Shown here: one piece after another, positions 25,668 to 34,076 of the stretch
How the letters are laid out: the number at the start of each line of letters is the position of its first letter
Position numbering within the stretch: position 1 is the stretch's first letter
Origin: Flammeovirga sp. OC4
GTDB lineage: Bacteria; Bacteroidota; Bacteroidia; Cytophagales; Flammeovirgaceae
Length of the DNA: 35,493 bases
Direction: 5' to 3'
NCBI RefSeq assembly: GCF_000812565.1
Contig: NZ_JTAM01000085.1
Location: 1-35,493 of the forward strand
Position numbers and translations under genes: made by a program
Notes under the pieces: generated by a model
What the model was told of the DNA's origin: nothing
The model's database searches: none
What the model saw: the letters and a program-made list of their open reading frames with translations, nothing else

Positions 25668-26684
25668 ATGACTTACAAGACGCTATTCTTAATAACAATA
25701 GGTGTATTTATTTTTTTTCAGTGTGAGAAAAAACTAGAGAAAAAACCTACAACGATTTACACTGTCAATGTCAAAAAAATTCAAGCTCAAAAAATTCAAC
25801 CTTCCCTTGAGCTTTTTGGAGAAATAAAAGCGGAAGGCAAGCATGAACACTCCTTCTTAATTGATGGAAAGTTATCAACGATCAAAGTTAAAGAAGGACA
25901 GAATGTTAAAAAAGGGGCTATTTTAGCTCAATTAGATAGAAGTGATTATCAAGAAGCTCTCAAAATAGCAAAAGCCAAACTGGATGAGGCAAATGATCAA
26001 TTGGAACGCCTCACCAAGATGTACAAAGCAGGAAGCCTTGCTGAAGCAGATTATAACAAGATTGTTTTTTTACAACAACAGGCTCAATCCAATTACACCT
26101 TATATCAAAATAAATTAAATTACACTACACTCAGGGCCGCTGTTAGTGGAACTGTAAGTAAGATTTGGGTCAAAAACGGAGGAGGAATTTCCAAAGGAGA
26201 ACCTATTATTAGAGTCATCAATAACAACTCTGTATTGGCAACAGTAGGTATTCCAGAAAATAAAGTCAACGGAATCGACTATAACAAAAACTGTAATATC
26301 ATTATCAATGCTACTCGTGATACTCTCTCTGGTTCTATCACAACTCTACACCCTACAGCGTCTAAGCTTTCTAGAACTTTCCGATTAGATATCCTTATCG
26401 ACAATAAAGAGAATAAATACAGGGAAGGAATGCTTTGTAATGTAGAAGTTTTTGAAACTGGGAGTGAAGAAAAGATAAGTATTCCTATTCAATTAGTCAC
26501 TAAAGATATTGATGGGTTGAATTATGTGTTTGTGAAACGAAAAGATATAGCTCATAAGCAAAGAGTTTTTACTGGAAAAATCAGTGGTAATAATATCATT
26601 ATTGATAAAGGTTTATATACCAACGATGAATTAATCCTTAACCCTCCTATTAATTTAATGGACGGAAGTGCTGTTAAACTTTAA
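25668..26684 (+). CDS. RND efflux periplasmic adaptor (membrane fusion lipoprotein)
   Basis: The 338-residue protein links an RND pump to its outer-membrane channel. The N-terminal signal ends in a lipobox-like FFQC (Cys19), so it is probably a lipoprotein held on the inner membrane. A split lipoyl/barrel-sandwich domain (~60-85 and ~145-185, with DGKLSTIKVKEGQNVKKGAILAQLD) encloses a short coiled-coil hairpin (~90-145). A beta-barrel domain (~190-260) and a membrane-proximal domain follow. The short hairpin fits an HAE-type adaptor. It lies 11 bp before the pump-channel gene, an obvious operon. Confidence 0.9.
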   Translation: MTYKTLFLITIGVFIFFQCEKKLEKKPTTIYTVNVKKIQAQKIQPSLELFGEIKAEGKHEHSFLIDGKLSTIKVKEGQNVKKGAILAQLDRSDYQEALKIAKAKLDEANDQLERLTKMYKAGSLAEADYNKIVFLQQQAQSNYTLYQNKLNYTTLRAAVSGTVSKIWVKNGGGISKGEPIIRVINNNSVLATVGIPENKVNGIDYNKNCNIIINATRDTLSGSITTLHPTASKLSRTFRLDILIDNKENKYREGMLCNVEVFETGSEEKISIPIQLVTKDIDGLNYVFVKRKDIAHKQRVFTGKISGNNIIIDKGLYTNDELILNPPINLMDGSAVKL

Positions 26685-26695
26685 AACCAACGATT

Positions 26696-29600
26696 ATGTC
26701 TATTGTAAAGCAAGCACTCGATCACAAGCAGATTATTCTAACTATTACTTTTCTAATTGTCATGTACGGCATCTTTTCCCTTGAAACAATGCCAAGAAGA
26801 GAAGATCCAAAATTTAATATTAGAGAAGGATTAGTAGTTGCATTTTTTCCTGGTGCAAGTAGCACTGATGTAGAGAAAAAAGTAACTGCAAAAATTGAAG
26901 ATGTCCTTTTTAGCTTTGAAGAAGTTAATAAAGAAAAAACGTACTCCAATTCAAGAGAAGGTGTACTCTATGTTGTAGTAGAATTGCAGGATTACGTTAC
27001 CCAAGCTGATATTTTTTGGTCTAAATTACAGAATCGCCTTAATCTTCTTAAACTTACTGAGTTACCCTCTGGTGTCATCGGCCCCATAGTCCAATCTGAC
27101 TTTGGAGATACCGTTGCACTATTAGTTTCTTTCCAAAGTCAAAACAGAAGTAGTAGAGAAATACAAGGATATGTTGATGAATTATGCGATCGATTGAGGG
27201 AGATTTCTTCTCTTTCAAAAATTAAGAAAATGGGCTCTAAAAAAGAGTGTTATTACATTAACGTAGATTATAAAAAACTCAGTCAATATAAAATCTATAC
27301 TCCTCAAATTCTGGCTTCATTGGCAGGGGAAAATCTCATTGTGCCCTCCGGAAACATTGAAGTAAATGGTCTACATACACAATTCATCAGTACACATCAG
27401 TTTTCAAATAAGTCTGATATAGAAAATCAGATTATTGCTGTTGGTGCAAAAGGTGAAACAATCCGAATCAAAGATATAGCTGAAGTAGAAAGAGGATTTA
27501 AGGAAGATGACCAACATATAAGAGTAAATGGCACTTCTTCCATTCTTATATCCATGGAAATGCAAAATGGGTTTAATATCGTTGACTTTGGAGAGGAAGT
27601 AGAAACAATGATAGAAAAATATCAGGAAGAAATTCCTTCTGATGTGAAAATTGACTTTGTCGTTAATCAACCGGAAAATGTTAAAGAAAGTATTAATGAT
27701 TTTATTCGTGAATTCTTTATTGCAATTGTTTCTGTAATCATTGTCATTCTTCTTTTATTACCATTTAGAGTGGCTTTGATTGCTACTTTGGCCATTCCAG
27801 TTACAGTGGCATTTACGTTTGGTATTCTAGATGGTTTGGGCATTCAACTGCAACAAGTTTCTCTAGCATCTCTTATTGTTGTTTTAGGGATGCTTGTGGA
27901 TGATGCTATCGTTATAGCAGATAACTATGTTGAAAAACTTGAGGAAGATCATGACCCTTATGAAGCTGCATGGCAATCCGCTGATGAGCTTAAAATCCCT
28001 GTTTTCACGGCAGGTTTAACTATTGCGGGAGCATTTTTCCCTCTTATTACGCTTTCTGGTGCTGTAGGCGAATTCATCCACTCTTTACCTTTGACAGTAG
28101 CTATAGCAATTAATGCATCCTACTTAATTGCCATGCTTCTTACTCCATACTTATGCTACACATTCATTAAAAAGAAATTTGAGAAAAAAGAAAATGGTAA
28201 AAAGAGCATGCTTGATTATTTACAGCTGTTCTTTGATCACGCTATTGACCTTTCTTTTAAATATCCAAAGACACTTTTTGTGTTTTCAATACTTTCATTT
28301 TTGGTAGGAGGAAGTCTTTACTTTCTATTAAAACAAAAGCTATTTCCAGCAGCAGAACGTAATCAATTTGTAATTGAGATTAGAACTAAAGAAGGAACAG
28401 CATTGTCAGTGACTGACAGTATTACACTGGAAATTGAAAAACATATTAATGGTAATGAAAAGCTCGTAAGTTATGCAAGTTTTGTGGGTACTTCTTCTCC
28501 AAGATTTTACTATAATTATGCTCCTAAGTTTCCTCAAAATAACCTTTCTCAATTATTGATCAATACTGTATCTAATGAAGCTACTGAAGAATGGGTAGCA
28601 GAACTAGAAAATAAGCTTCCTGAACTATTCCCACAAGCAGTGATTGATGTCAAAAAAATGCAACAGGGTACTCCTTATGAAGCTCCAATTGAATTAAGAA
28701 TTAAAGGAAAAGATTATACTACTATCCAAACCATCGGAAAAGATATTAGAGCAATTTTAGAACGCTCACCTTATTCATTTAATGTACGTAACGACCACTT
28801 TGAAAACCAACTGAGCATTGAGATAAATACCATCAAGAATGTAGCCCAACAATTAGGAATCAGTGAAGCCACCATTATGCGACAACTTACAGTGGCTTAT
28901 TCTGGAATGTCTGTTGGGACACTATGGGAAGGTAATACAGCATTACCAATCATCATCCAAGACCCTTCGGTCAAAGAAAAAGATATTGAAGGACTTAAAA
29001 ACTTTTATGTCACTAGTATGATTACAGGAGCAAGTTTTCCACTGATGCAAGTTGCTGAAATTACTCCGGCTTGGATGCCTTCCAATATCAAACATAGAAA
29101 CGGAGTTAATACGTTAACAATCGAATCTCAGACTAAGGTTGATGTGCTCCCTTCACAAGTAATCAACTCTATCAAAAAAGAACTCGAAAACTACGAAATG
29201 CCTCATGGTTACACACTAGAAATAGGGGGAGAAGATGAAAGTCAAAGGGAAACTTTTGAAGAAATGAACAACGTAATTCTCTATTGTGTATTTATCATTT
29301 TCCTAGTGATTTTAATGCAATTTAAAACGCTCAATCAAGTAGGTATCGTTTTGGCTGCCATTCCACTTAGTGTTTTTGGGGCTTTCTTTGGATTGCTCCT
29401 TTCGGGCTATCCTTTTGGATTCACTGCATTTGTTGGATTAGCCTCTTTGATTGGCGTCTCAGTTAGAAATTCTATTATCTTAGTTGATTTTGCAAATGAA
29501 TTGGTGGTGAAAGAAAATCACACCATCAAAGAAGCTGCTATTGGTGCAGGAAAACGAAGAATCAGACCTATTTTCCTTACTACCATGGCCGCTGCTATTG

Positions 29601-31099
29601 GTGTGACTCCTATGATTATTTCGGGATCTCCAATGTGGGCTCCGTTAGCCACTGTATTAGCTGTTGGTCTTGTGTTTTCCATGTTTATGACGCTATTAAC
29701 AATTCCGGTGCTTTATTGGAAATTTGGAATGACCGATGAACTCAAAAAACATATTACAAAAGGTGCTTCTGTCGTCTTAATTCTTTTCCTTTTACAACCT
29801 CACACCACAAAAGCACAAGAAATAATACAACTAGATCAATGTGTAGAAATTGCCAAACAAAATAATCAACAGCTACAATTGATTCAGTTAGAAATTCAAA
29901 AAAAACAAAAAGAGGTCAACAAAGTTACTGCAAACTATTTGCCTACAGTGATGCTTGATGGAGGTGTATTTTGGTACTATCATACAGAAAGAAAGTCAGA
30001 TGTCAGCCTCAAGGTAAATGAACTACCCGTATTGGGTGCGGTACCTCCTATTCCTTTTGGTGCAGAATTTACATTGGCTGAAAATAATACTTTCTTGGGA
30101 GTTGCCAACCTTGGTGTTTATCAACCCATCTCACAAATTTTCAAAATCAAAGCAGGTTCAGAAGTCAAAGAGATTGATTACAAAATCGTTCAGAATAAAT
30201 ATTATGAAGCTGCACAAAAAATCCGCTCTGGAGTATCAAAACTGTATGTAGGTATCGCAATTGAAGAAGCAAAGGTTTCAACTTATCAAGAACAGATTGA
30301 GTTGATTGAGAAAAAGCTGAAGGATGTTAAAGTAGGTGTTGAGGCAGGTGAATTATTAGATGTATATGCCATCGGGTTAGAAGCTGATTTATTAGATCAT
30401 CAATCTAAATTTCAACAATCTAAAATCGATGCATCAAAATATAGATTACAATTAAATACGATATTAGACTTTCCTCAAGACTCATTATGGAAGGTCTCCG
30501 AAGTTACTTTTGATTCTATTGGTGTAATGGAATTGTTGGGTACTGTAAATACCGACTCTGCAATCATTCATGATAACTATAGTGTTAGAGAATCTAGTTT
30601 AATGATAGAAAAAGCAGAGGCAGGATTAACCTATCATAAAAATCAACATATACCTGACATTACCTTAACGGCACAAGGTTTCTATTTTGGTAATATTCCT
30701 CTTATCCCTCAAACTAATGTTTTAGTGGGAGCAACATTAAGTTGGCCCATTCTTCAATGGGGGAAAAAATCACGAGATGTCGAAATCTCTAAAATTCAGT
30801 TACAACAGGCAAAGCTTCAATTGAATGAAAATAAAAAAGAAGTCAGAAGAGATATTATAGTAGTTTCCGAAGAACTGCGGAACGCGATGGTAATTCTTCA
30901 AACAGCTCAAAAGGCATTGAATTTTAGAAATAGAGAATTGAAAATCAAAAAAGATGCCTTCGATAATGGGTTATTAAATTATAAAGACTACTCAGACTGC
31001 CAAGAGAAAAACCTTGAAAGCAAAACTTTGGTTTTAAAGGCTAAAGCAAACGTGATTGTCAAAGAATATGAACTTCGAGGACTAATCAATAGTCAATAA
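26696..31099 (+). CDS. RND efflux pump fused to a TolC-type outer-membrane channel
   Basis: The 1467-residue ORF joins two normally separate proteins. Residues 1-~1015 are a full RND permease: TM1 near 10-30, the signature PRREDPKFNIREGLVVAFFPGAS, and proton-relay Asp402-Asp403 (GMLVDDAIVIADN). Arg924 (GVSVRNSIILVDFA) sits where AcrB has Lys940. Residues ~1042-1467 are an outer-membrane factor with two OEP repeats (~1045-1225 and ~1260-1465) and long coiled-coil helices. The junction ITKGASVVLILFLLQPHTTKAQ (~1020-1041) looks like a signal peptide with cleavage near Ala1040. ATG 29729 (Met1012) could serve as an internal start for a separate channel protein. Pump-channel fusions are known in Bacteroidota heavy-metal RND proteins; here the pump looks HAE-like. 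Substrate is unknown. Confidence 0.92.
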   Translation: MSIVKQALDHKQIILTITFLIVMYGIFSLETMPRREDPKFNIREGLVVAFFPGASSTDVEKKVTAKIEDVLFSFEEVNKEKTYSNSREGVLYVVVELQDYVTQADIFWSKLQNRLNLLKLTELPSGVIGPIVQSDFGDTVALLVSFQSQNRSSREIQGYVDELCDRLREISSLSKIKKMGSKKECYYINVDYKKLSQYKIYTPQILASLAGENLIVPSGNIEVNGLHTQFISTHQFSNKSDIENQIIAVGAKGETIRIKDIAEVERGFKEDDQHIRVNGTSSILISMEMQNGFNIVDFGEEVETMIEKYQEEIPSDVKIDFVVNQPENVKESINDFIREFFIAIVSVIIVILLLLPFRVALIATLAIPVTVAFTFGILDGLGIQLQQVSLASLIVVLGMLVDDAIVIADNYVEKLEEDHDPYEAAWQSADELKIPVFTAGLTIAGAFFPLITLSGAVGEFIHSLPLTVAIAINASYLIAMLLTPYLCYTFIKKKFEKKENGKKSMLDYLQLFFDHAIDLSFKYPKTLFVFSILSFLVGGSLYFLLKQKLFPAAERNQFVIEIRTKEGTALSVTDSITLEIEKHINGNEKLVSYASFVGTSSPRFYYNYAPKFPQNNLSQLLINTVSNEATEEWVAELENKLPELFPQAVIDVKKMQQGTPYEAPIELRIKGKDYTTIQTIGKDIRAILERSPYSFNVRNDHFENQLSIEINTIKNVAQQLGISEATIMRQLTVAYSGMSVGTLWEGNTALPIIIQDPSVKEKDIEGLKNFYVTSMITGASFPLMQVAEITPAWMPSNIKHRNGVNTLTIESQTKVDVLPSQVINSIKKELENYEMPHGYTLEIGGEDESQRETFEEMNNVILYCVFIIFLVILMQFKTLNQVGIVLAAIPLSVFGAFFGLLLSGYPFGFTAFVGLASLIGVSVRNSIILVDFANELVVKENHTIKEAAIGAGKRRIRPIFLTTMAAAIGVTPMIISGSPMWAPLATVLAVGLVFSMFMTLLTIPVLYWKFGMTDELKKHITKGASVVLILFLLQPHTTKAQEIIQLDQCVEIAKQNNQQLQLIQLEIQKKQKEVNKVTANYLPTVMLDGGVFWYYHTERKSDVSLKVNELPVLGAVPPIPFGAEFTLAENNTFLGVANLGVYQPISQIFKIKAGSEVKEIDYKIVQNKYYEAAQKIRSGVSKLYVGIAIEEAKVSTYQEQIELIEKKLKDVKVGVEAGELLDVYAIGLEADLLDHQSKFQQSKIDASKYRLQLNTILDFPQDSLWKVSEVTFDSIGVMELLGTVNTDSAIIHDNYSVRESSLMIEKAEAGLTYHKNQHIPDITLTAQGFYFGNIPLIPQTNVLVGATLSWPILQWGKKSRDVEISKIQLQQAKLQLNENKKEVRRDIIVVSEELRNAMVILQTAQKALNFRNRELKIKKDAFDNGLLNYKDYSDCQEKNLESKTLVLKAKANVIVKEYELRGLINSQ

Positions 31100-31115
31100 A
31101 AAAACAAAATTGAAG

Positions 31116-31183
31116 GATAATAACATTGTATAGTAGATCAAAGGTGAAATAATCGGAATATTTTATATTTCGCATTTCACCTT
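31116..31183 (+). promoter_or_regulatory. Kinase 1 leader: conserved element plus long hairpin
   Basis: A 23-bp element (31116-31138, core ATAACATTGTATAGTA) recurs before kinase 2 (32572-32594) with two differences. It is followed at once by a hairpin, AAGGTGAAAT (31141-31150) / ATTTCACCTT (31174-31183), with an inner stem CGGAATAT / ATATTTCG. The same order of element, stem-loop and GTAT-TTA occurs in both leaders. The hairpin may also end the efflux transcript, although its U-tract is weak. Confidence 0.6.
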
Positions 31184-31216
31184 GTATCTTATTACTAACC
31201 GATTAGTATGATTACC

Positions 31217-31224
31217 TAATTTTG
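31217..31224 (+). promoter_or_regulatory. Possible -7 element (TAATTTTG) for kinase 1
   Basis: This matches TAnnTTTG exactly, 21 bp before the TTG start, but no TTG lies at the right distance upstream. The equivalent site before kinase 2 shares only ACCTAAT, so the assignment is uncertain. Confidence 0.35.
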
Positions 31225-31244
31225 TTTTAATTTATTTCGCTCCA

Positions 31245-32573
31245 TTGAAAAAATCTAGATTCAAAAAAACATTATCCCTACTTCAAAATATTGGAGTTGA
31301 CGAGAGGTTAGATAATATGACGATCAAAAAAGTTCATCTAGCAAATAATCTCTCATTTATGTGCATGGGAGCTGCAACGATACTATTTCTTTTCTCAGCA
31401 ACTTATAACATCCCTCTTGAAGCTAAATTATTTCTTGGTTGTATTGGTCCTGTTCTGTTGACAATACCAACTTTAAATTATTTTAGAAAATATCGCATTG
31501 CTCAACTTACCTTCTGTTTATTAGCTCTAGTGATCATTTTCTCAATGTGTGTTACTTTAGGACGTTCCTTTCATTTTCAATATGTACTTCTCCCCTATCT
31601 TGGCCTACCATTTGTCATGTTTGAAGATGAAATTGGCCTTAAAAAGATTGGCCTTTCACTGTTAGGTATACTTCTCTTTGTCTATCTCGACTGGCATTTT
31701 TGTCACTTTGTACCGTTAATAATAATACCTGAAGGTACTCCGGGAGGTAACCGTTTTCTCACCGACATTCTTATATTCGGCATCGTGTTTTTATTATTCT
31801 TTTTCTTTATCAATGAAAACAAAAGCTATATCAGAAAGCTACAAAAAAAGCAAGATCAACTCGTTGATAAAAATTATGAGTTAGAGCATTTCACCTATAT
31901 TTGCTCACATAATCTAAGTGAACCACTACGTACCACTAGTAGTTTTTTAGAGTTTGTTAAAAGAGAAATTAAAGATTCAAATAAGAAATTAGATATCTAT
32001 TTTAACTATATCAGAGACGAGGTAGAAAAAATGGATAAAATGATAATCAGTCTCTTAGCGTATTCCAAATTAAGTAGAACCTATGAATTCGAATATATTA
32101 ATTTGAATACTACACTTTCCTCAATAAAAGTAGAATTGAAGGAGTCAATTGCAGCTCAAAATGTCGTAATAGATCATGATACCCTTCCTGAAATCATTGC
32201 AATACCCTCCCTAATAAAGAAGCTCTTCAAACATCTCATTTCTAATTCAATCAAATATCATAGAGAGAATATAATCCCAAAAATTTCAATTACCTGTAAA
32301 GAAAAACCTCACTATTGGGAATTCTGTATAAAAGATAATGGAATAGGTATTCGTGATGATAATCAACAAAAAATTTTCAACATGTTTACCCGACTTCATT
32401 TGGATACAGAATATGATGGTATTGGGGTTGGATTGACTTTTTGTAAAAAAATCATTGAAATGCATGAGGGTAAAATATGGATAGATTCGAAGTTAGACAA
32501 AGGAAGTGAATTTTATTTCACTATTAAAAATAGTACAATACCCAAAGGCCTTGAATTATTGAAAATTGTATGA
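31245..32573 (+). CDS. Membrane sensor histidine kinase 1 (TTG start)
   Basis: The 442-residue protein has a membrane region of about six segments (~35-195), a short coiled coil (~197-215), a HisKA domain with phospho-acceptor His222 in ICSHNLSEPLR, and a HATPase_c domain. The latter has the N box (HLISNSIKYH), DNGIGI, MFTRLH and GIGVGLTFCKKI. There is no PAS, HAMP or receiver domain, so it must signal to a response regulator elsewhere. No upstream in-frame ATG exists. The TTG start at 31245 aligns with the starts of both paralogues; the next Met is residue 25. The stop codon overlaps the kinase 2 leader element. Confidence 0.88.
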   Translation: MKKSRFKKTLSLLQNIGVDERLDNMTIKKVHLANNLSFMCMGAATILFLFSATYNIPLEAKLFLGCIGPVLLTIPTLNYFRKYRIAQLTFCLLALVIIFSMCVTLGRSFHFQYVLLPYLGLPFVMFEDEIGLKKIGLSLLGILLFVYLDWHFCHFVPLIIIPEGTPGGNRFLTDILIFGIVFLLFFFFINENKSYIRKLQKKQDQLVDKNYELEHFTYICSHNLSEPLRTTSSFLEFVKREIKDSNKKLDIYFNYIRDEVEKMDKMIISLLAYSKLSRTYEFEYINLNTTLSSIKVELKESIAAQNVVIDHDTLPEIIAIPSLIKKLFKHLISNSIKYHRENIIPKISITCKEKPHYWEFCIKDNGIGIRDDNQQKIFNMFTRLHLDTEYDGIGVGLTFCKKIIEMHEGKIWIDSKLDKGSEFYFTIKNSTIPKGLELLKIV

Positions 32574-32639
32574 TTATAACATTGTATAGTAAATGAGAAA
32601 TGAAATCAAATCAATCTTTTACATTCTTGCAATCTCATT
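32572..32639 (+). promoter_or_regulatory. Kinase 2 leader: second copy of the element plus hairpin
   Basis: The element at 32572-32594 matches 21 of 23 bases of the kinase 1 copy. The following stem is AATGAGA (32592-32598) / TCTCATT (32633-32639), different in sequence from the kinase 1 stem but in the same place. ACCTAAT then lies exactly 31 bp before the TTG start in both leaders. Confidence 0.55.
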
Positions 32640-32695
32640 GTATATTAATGTACAACCAGAAAAAACCTAATACTCATAATTAATCCCTTATTTTA

Positions 32696-34060
32696 TTGAA
32701 AAATTTAAGATTCAAAGAAATTGCACTCACACTTCAAAATATTGGAGCGTATGAGGGATTGGACGCTGATACGGTCAAAAAAATTCATTTAACCAACTCA
32801 ATTGCCTTTTTAGGGTGTATATCAGCCTTAGGAATGCTTTTCTATGCATTTGCGGTAAATACTCCATTTTATGCAAAACTAGTCACTGGATTAGTGGTTC
32901 CTGTAATCTTAGTAATGCCACTTCTCAATTATTGTGGTAGATACTATGCGGCAAGAGTAGTACATTGTATTATTTCATTATTTATACTAATGACTGTCGC
33001 AATTGTATCTGGCCCTGCCTTACATTCTCAGTTCTTACTTGTACCTTATTTGGGGCTGCCTTTTATTTTATTCGATGAAAAATTGAATAGAGTAAAAGTT
33101 TTACTTTCATCTGCAGGTATTATTGGCTTTATCTATTTGGAGTGGCATTTCAAACATTTTGAACCATTAATAGTACTGGATAAAAGCATTGTATGTGAAA
33201 CTCGATTACTCAATGAAATTATCCTTTTTTGTTTCATCATTGCCCTTTTTTACTTCTTTACGTCAGAAAGCAATAAGTATTTAGAGAAACTAAAAAAGAA
33301 AAATGAAGAGGTAGAAGAAAAGAATAAAGAATTAGAACATTTTGCCTATATCTGCTCTCATGATTTGAGTGAACCGTTACGAACAGTTGACGGTTTTATT
33401 GGTATCATAAAAGAAGAATCAGATCCAAAAAATGAAAAACTAAACACCTATTTCCATTATGTCCAAGAAGCCAACAAAAGAATGAATACCATGATATTAA
33501 GTCTTTTGGCTTTTTCGAAACTGCAAAACAAAAATTCCTACCAAATCACAAATAGTCAAGATATTATTCATGAAATTGAAGTAGATTTAAATCAATTGAT
33601 TCAAGAAAAGGAAGCCAATATTGAATATTCTTTTTTACCTACAGTCCACGGCCTACCAACACAACTCAAACAGGTTTTTCAAAATCTGATCATCAATGGA
33701 ATTAAATATCAGCCCCAAAATGCAAAACCAATCATTCATATTACTTGTGAAGAAACACCTGACTATTGGGAATTTTGTGTTGCAGATAATGGTATTGGAA
33801 TAAAAGAAAAAAACCTAAAGAAAATCTTTCATATGTTTACTCGACTTCATTTAGATGATGAATTTAAAGGTCAGGGTATTGGATTGTCATTCTGCAAAAA
33901 AATTGTTGAAATACACAAAGGTAAAATCTGGGTTGAATCTCAATATCAAAAGGGTAGTCGATTTTATTTTACCATCAAAAAAGATTTACCTGTTGAAATG
34001 TGTCAAACACCTACTAAAACTCTGTTTTATAAGCCTAAAAATTATAAAAATGTAGATTAA
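32696..34060 (+). CDS. Membrane sensor histidine kinase 2 (TTG start)
   Basis: The 454-residue paralogue of kinase 1 has the same layout: about six membrane segments (~35-195), a Lys/Glu coiled coil, HisKA with His222 in ICSHDLSEPLR, and HATPase_c with NLIINGIKYQ, DNGIGI, MFTRLH and GQGIGLSFCKKI. The phospho-acceptor site has Asp where kinases 1 and 3 have Asn, and the linker reads LEHFAYICSHD, closer to the general family consensus. It is the more divergent of the three, with a ~25-residue C-terminal extension. TTG at 32696 is supported by alignment with the paralogues. It is 16 bp ahead of kinase 3. Confidence 0.88.
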   Translation: MKNLRFKEIALTLQNIGAYEGLDADTVKKIHLTNSIAFLGCISALGMLFYAFAVNTPFYAKLVTGLVVPVILVMPLLNYCGRYYAARVVHCIISLFILMTVAIVSGPALHSQFLLVPYLGLPFILFDEKLNRVKVLLSSAGIIGFIYLEWHFKHFEPLIVLDKSIVCETRLLNEIILFCFIIALFYFFTSESNKYLEKLKKKNEEVEEKNKELEHFAYICSHDLSEPLRTVDGFIGIIKEESDPKNEKLNTYFHYVQEANKRMNTMILSLLAFSKLQNKNSYQITNSQDIIHEIEVDLNQLIQEKEANIEYSFLPTVHGLPTQLKQVFQNLIINGIKYQPQNAKPIIHITCEETPDYWEFCVADNGIGIKEKNLKKIFHMFTRLHLDDEFKGQGIGLSFCKKIVEIHKGKIWVESQYQKGSRFYFTIKKDLPVEMCQTPTKTLFYKPKNYKNVD

Positions 34061-34076
34061 AAATTGCCCTTTCATA

